Origin: Alphaproteobacteria bacterium
GTDB lineage: Bacteria; Pseudomonadota; Alphaproteobacteria; BOG-932; Roseiterribacteraceae
Assembly (NCBI GenBank): GCA_903970575.1
Contig: CAJCJC010000209.1
Span: 1 to 7,424 of the forward strand
Direction of reading: 5' to 3'
Length of the DNA stretch: 7,424 bases
In this document: piece by piece, positions 6,044 to 7,424 of the stretch
Numbering within the stretch: position 1 is the first letter of the stretch
Layout of the letters: the number at the start of each line of letters is the position of its first letter
Notes under the pieces: model-generated
The model's database searches: none
Seen by the model: the letters and a program-made list of their open reading frames with translations, nothing else
What the model was told of the DNA's origin: nothing
Program-made: the position numbers and the translations under genes

Positions 6044-6990
6044 TGGAAACGCGGGCGAATTATGTCCTTGTGGGAAGTTCGGTGCTGGCCGCGATCCTTG
6101 CGATCGTGATCTTCATTTTCTGGCTCGGGCGAAGCCAGTTCAATCATGCCGAGGATGTTTATTACACCTATTTCACAGGATCGGTCGCCGGCCTATCGAC
6201 AGGCAGCCCTGTCAGATATCGCGGCGTTCCCGTTGGAACGGTTGGCAATATCGAAATCGACCCCCAAAACGTGGAGCGAATCAGGGTCACGCTCAACCTG
6301 ACCCCAAATACGCCGGTTAAGGTCGATTCCGTGGCGTCGCTCGAAATGGCGGGAATTACCGGAGGATCCTATGTCGAACTGAGCGGCGGGACGCAGGCCA
6401 GTCCCGCTCTTGTCGCTCAGGACGATAAGGTTCCCGTTATCCAATCGGAGAATTCCAGCCTGCAGTCGATTGTCGACGACGCGCCGAAACTGCTTGGGAA
6501 ACTGACGGAACTGGCGAACAGCGCCAACGACGCCCTGTCAGCCGAGAATGTGAAGGCGCTGTCGGACATGCTGGTGCATCTTCAGAACGTTTCCGCGAAT
6601 CTCGATGCGCTTGCGCCGGACGCAAGACAGGCGATCGGCAACTTGAATATACTGAGCAATGAACTGCGCGGCGACATGCCCAAATTAATGACCTCTCTTC
6701 ATGACGATACGGCATCCATCAAGGGGGCGGCGGATGAGTTCCATCATGTCGCCACGACGGCGGACGCCATGCTCGAGGAAAATCGTGGGCCGTTGCGGCA
6801 GTTCACCGGCAACGGTCTGTCGCAGGTCAGTTCACTTGTCACGCAATTGCGACAGCTGACCGACACGCTGACGCGGGTCGCCGACCATCTGGACCGCGAT
6901 CCGCAGCGTTACCTCTTTGGCGGCGGCGCGAGCGCGGGCGTCGACCCAAATCAGCCCATCGGCGCCACGCACGCGGGAGCAACGCGATGA
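6043..6990 (+). CDS. mlaD: MlaD-type MCE domain protein
   Basis: A 315-aa single-pass inner-membrane protein with a periplasmic MCE domain. In known systems six copies form a ring with a central hydrophobic pore through which lipid passes. Seen here: a short cytoplasmic start, one transmembrane anchor (about 7-29), then an MCE domain (about 39-115) with GLSTGSPVRYRGVPVGTVGNI-type sequence (50-70) and MAGITGGSYVEL (102-113). Residues about 136-285 are predicted mainly helical, with repeated spaced leucines, likely a long coiled tube or collar. The C-terminal DRDPQRYLFGG (284-294) is a conserved tail motif of proteobacterial MlaD-like proteins. It is longer than E. coli MlaD (183 aa), as is usual for alphaproteobacterial members. 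ATG 6043 overlaps the mlaF stop by one base. Its own TGA overlaps the next ATG by 4 bp. Confidence 0.95.
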   Translation: METRANYVLVGSSVLAAILAIVIFIFWLGRSQFNHAEDVYYTYFTGSVAGLSTGSPVRYRGVPVGTVGNIEIDPQNVERIRVTLNLTPNTPVKVDSVASLEMAGITGGSYVELSGGTQASPALVAQDDKVPVIQSENSSLQSIVDDAPKLLGKLTELANSANDALSAENVKALSDMLVHLQNVSANLDALAPDARQAIGNLNILSNELRGDMPKLMTSLHDDTASIKGAADEFHHVATTADAMLEENRGPLRQFTGNGLSQVSSLVTQLRQLTDTLTRVADHLDRDPQRYLFGGGASAGVDPNQPIGATHAGATR

Positions 6991-7424
6991 GAGCGATATT
7001 GTTGACGGTCATTCTCCTGCTCCCTGGCTGTACCGGCGATTTGCTGGCTCCGTCCGGAGCGCCCGCCAAGCTTTATACGCTGTCCGCGCCTATGACCGTG
7101 CAGACCGGCGGACCGCCGGTTACTTGGCAGCTTTTGGTTGAGGAGCCCCATGCGATCCTGGATCTGAACTCATCGCGTATCGCCCTTCGCCCTGGGCCGA
7201 CCCGTATCGACTACTACGCGAACGTCGCGTGGGCAGACCGGCCGCCGGCGCTTTTGCAGGAACTTCTCCTGGAGAGCTTCGATAGGTCGGGCCGTATTCC
7301 TGCGGTCCAGCGCCAGAGCGGGGGGCTGAAGGCGGATTATTCGCTTGATACGGATATTCAGGATTTCGACGTCGAAACGGGACCGGGCGACGCCGATGTC
7401 CATGTCGCCATCGCGGCGCGCCTT
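6987..7424 (+). CDS. ABC-type transport auxiliary lipoprotein (3' truncated)
   Basis: The first 146 codons are visible; the frame is open to the window end. The product begins with a lipoprotein signal: a charged MR, a hydrophobic stretch AILLTVILL (3-11) and lipobox LPGC with Cys15 as the lipidation site. Residue +2 is Thr, not Asp, which favours the outer membrane under the Lol rule. The mature part has KLYTLSAP (28-35) and YYANVAWADRPPALLQELLL (77-96) followed by ESFDRSGR, matching the ABC-transport auxiliary / PqiC-like family (formerly DUF330). Such lipoproteins are encoded beside MCE genes and probably anchor the MCE assembly to the outer membrane or receive lipid. The ATG lies in an ATGA overlap with mlaD. 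The family assignment comes from motif recall, not a search. Confidence 0.88.
   Translation, partial: MRAILLTVILLLPGCTGDLLAPSGAPAKLYTLSAPMTVQTGGPPVTWQLLVEEPHAILDLNSSRIALRPGPTRIDYYANVAWADRPPALLQELLLESFDRSGRIPAVQRQSGGLKADYSLDTDIQDFDVETGPGDADVHVAIAARL

Noticed and set aside
1..7424. CRISPR arrays, tRNA/rRNA genes, insertion sequences, phage or toxin-antitoxin genes
   Set aside because: No regularly spaced repeats, no tRNA-like cloverleaf and no transposase or integrase motifs were seen; the window is filled by housekeeping and transport genes.

Overview
The window looks like a GC-rich alphaproteobacterial chromosome, most likely Hyphomicrobiales (Rhizobiales) or a near relative. The signs are the ClpX sequence, the monofunctional HisI, the HisRS tail of the type seen in this class, and an MCE/Mla-type lipid transporter whose permease carries its own STAS domain. 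This assignment is by protein flavour only and is not proven at family level. Genes are packed tightly: there are seven complete coding regions and a truncated one at each edge, and no gap exceeds about 180 bp.

Layout. 1-368 (+) is the C-terminal end of histidyl-tRNA synthetase (hisS). It overlaps by 4 bp the start of deoC (365-1162, +), deoxyribose-phosphate aldolase. deoC runs tail-to-tail into hisI (1137-1517, -), phosphoribosyl-AMP cyclohydrolase, and the two share 26 bp. A 177-bp divergent intergenic region (1518-1694) holds three copies of an octamer and lies ahead of clpX (1695-2963, +), the unfoldase of the ClpXP protease. clpX overlaps folB (2960-3427, +), dihydroneopterin aldolase, by 4 bp. 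apt (3440-3961, -), adenine phosphoribosyltransferase, converges on folB. A second divergent region (3962-4105) contains a near-perfect 30-bp palindrome touching the apt start codon.

The right half is one operon: STAS-MlaE permease (4106 or 4175 to 5254), MlaF ATPase (5258-6043), MlaD/MCE substrate-binding protein (6043-6990), and the start of an ABC-transport auxiliary lipoprotein (6987 to the window end). Gaps are +3, -1 and -4 bp. Together they should form an inner-membrane lipid transporter: MlaF drives it, MlaE is the membrane channel, the fused STAS domain stands in for MlaB, MlaD forms the periplasmic MCE ring, and the lipoprotein probably links to the outer membrane. No MlaC or MlaA is in view.

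Nothing here is clearly a new biological system; every coding region belongs to a recognised family. The points most worth a second look are the palindrome at the apt start, the permease gene with no ATG/GTG start at its domain boundary, the GCGCAACC repeats before clpX, and clpX sitting without clpP or lon but translationally coupled to folB.
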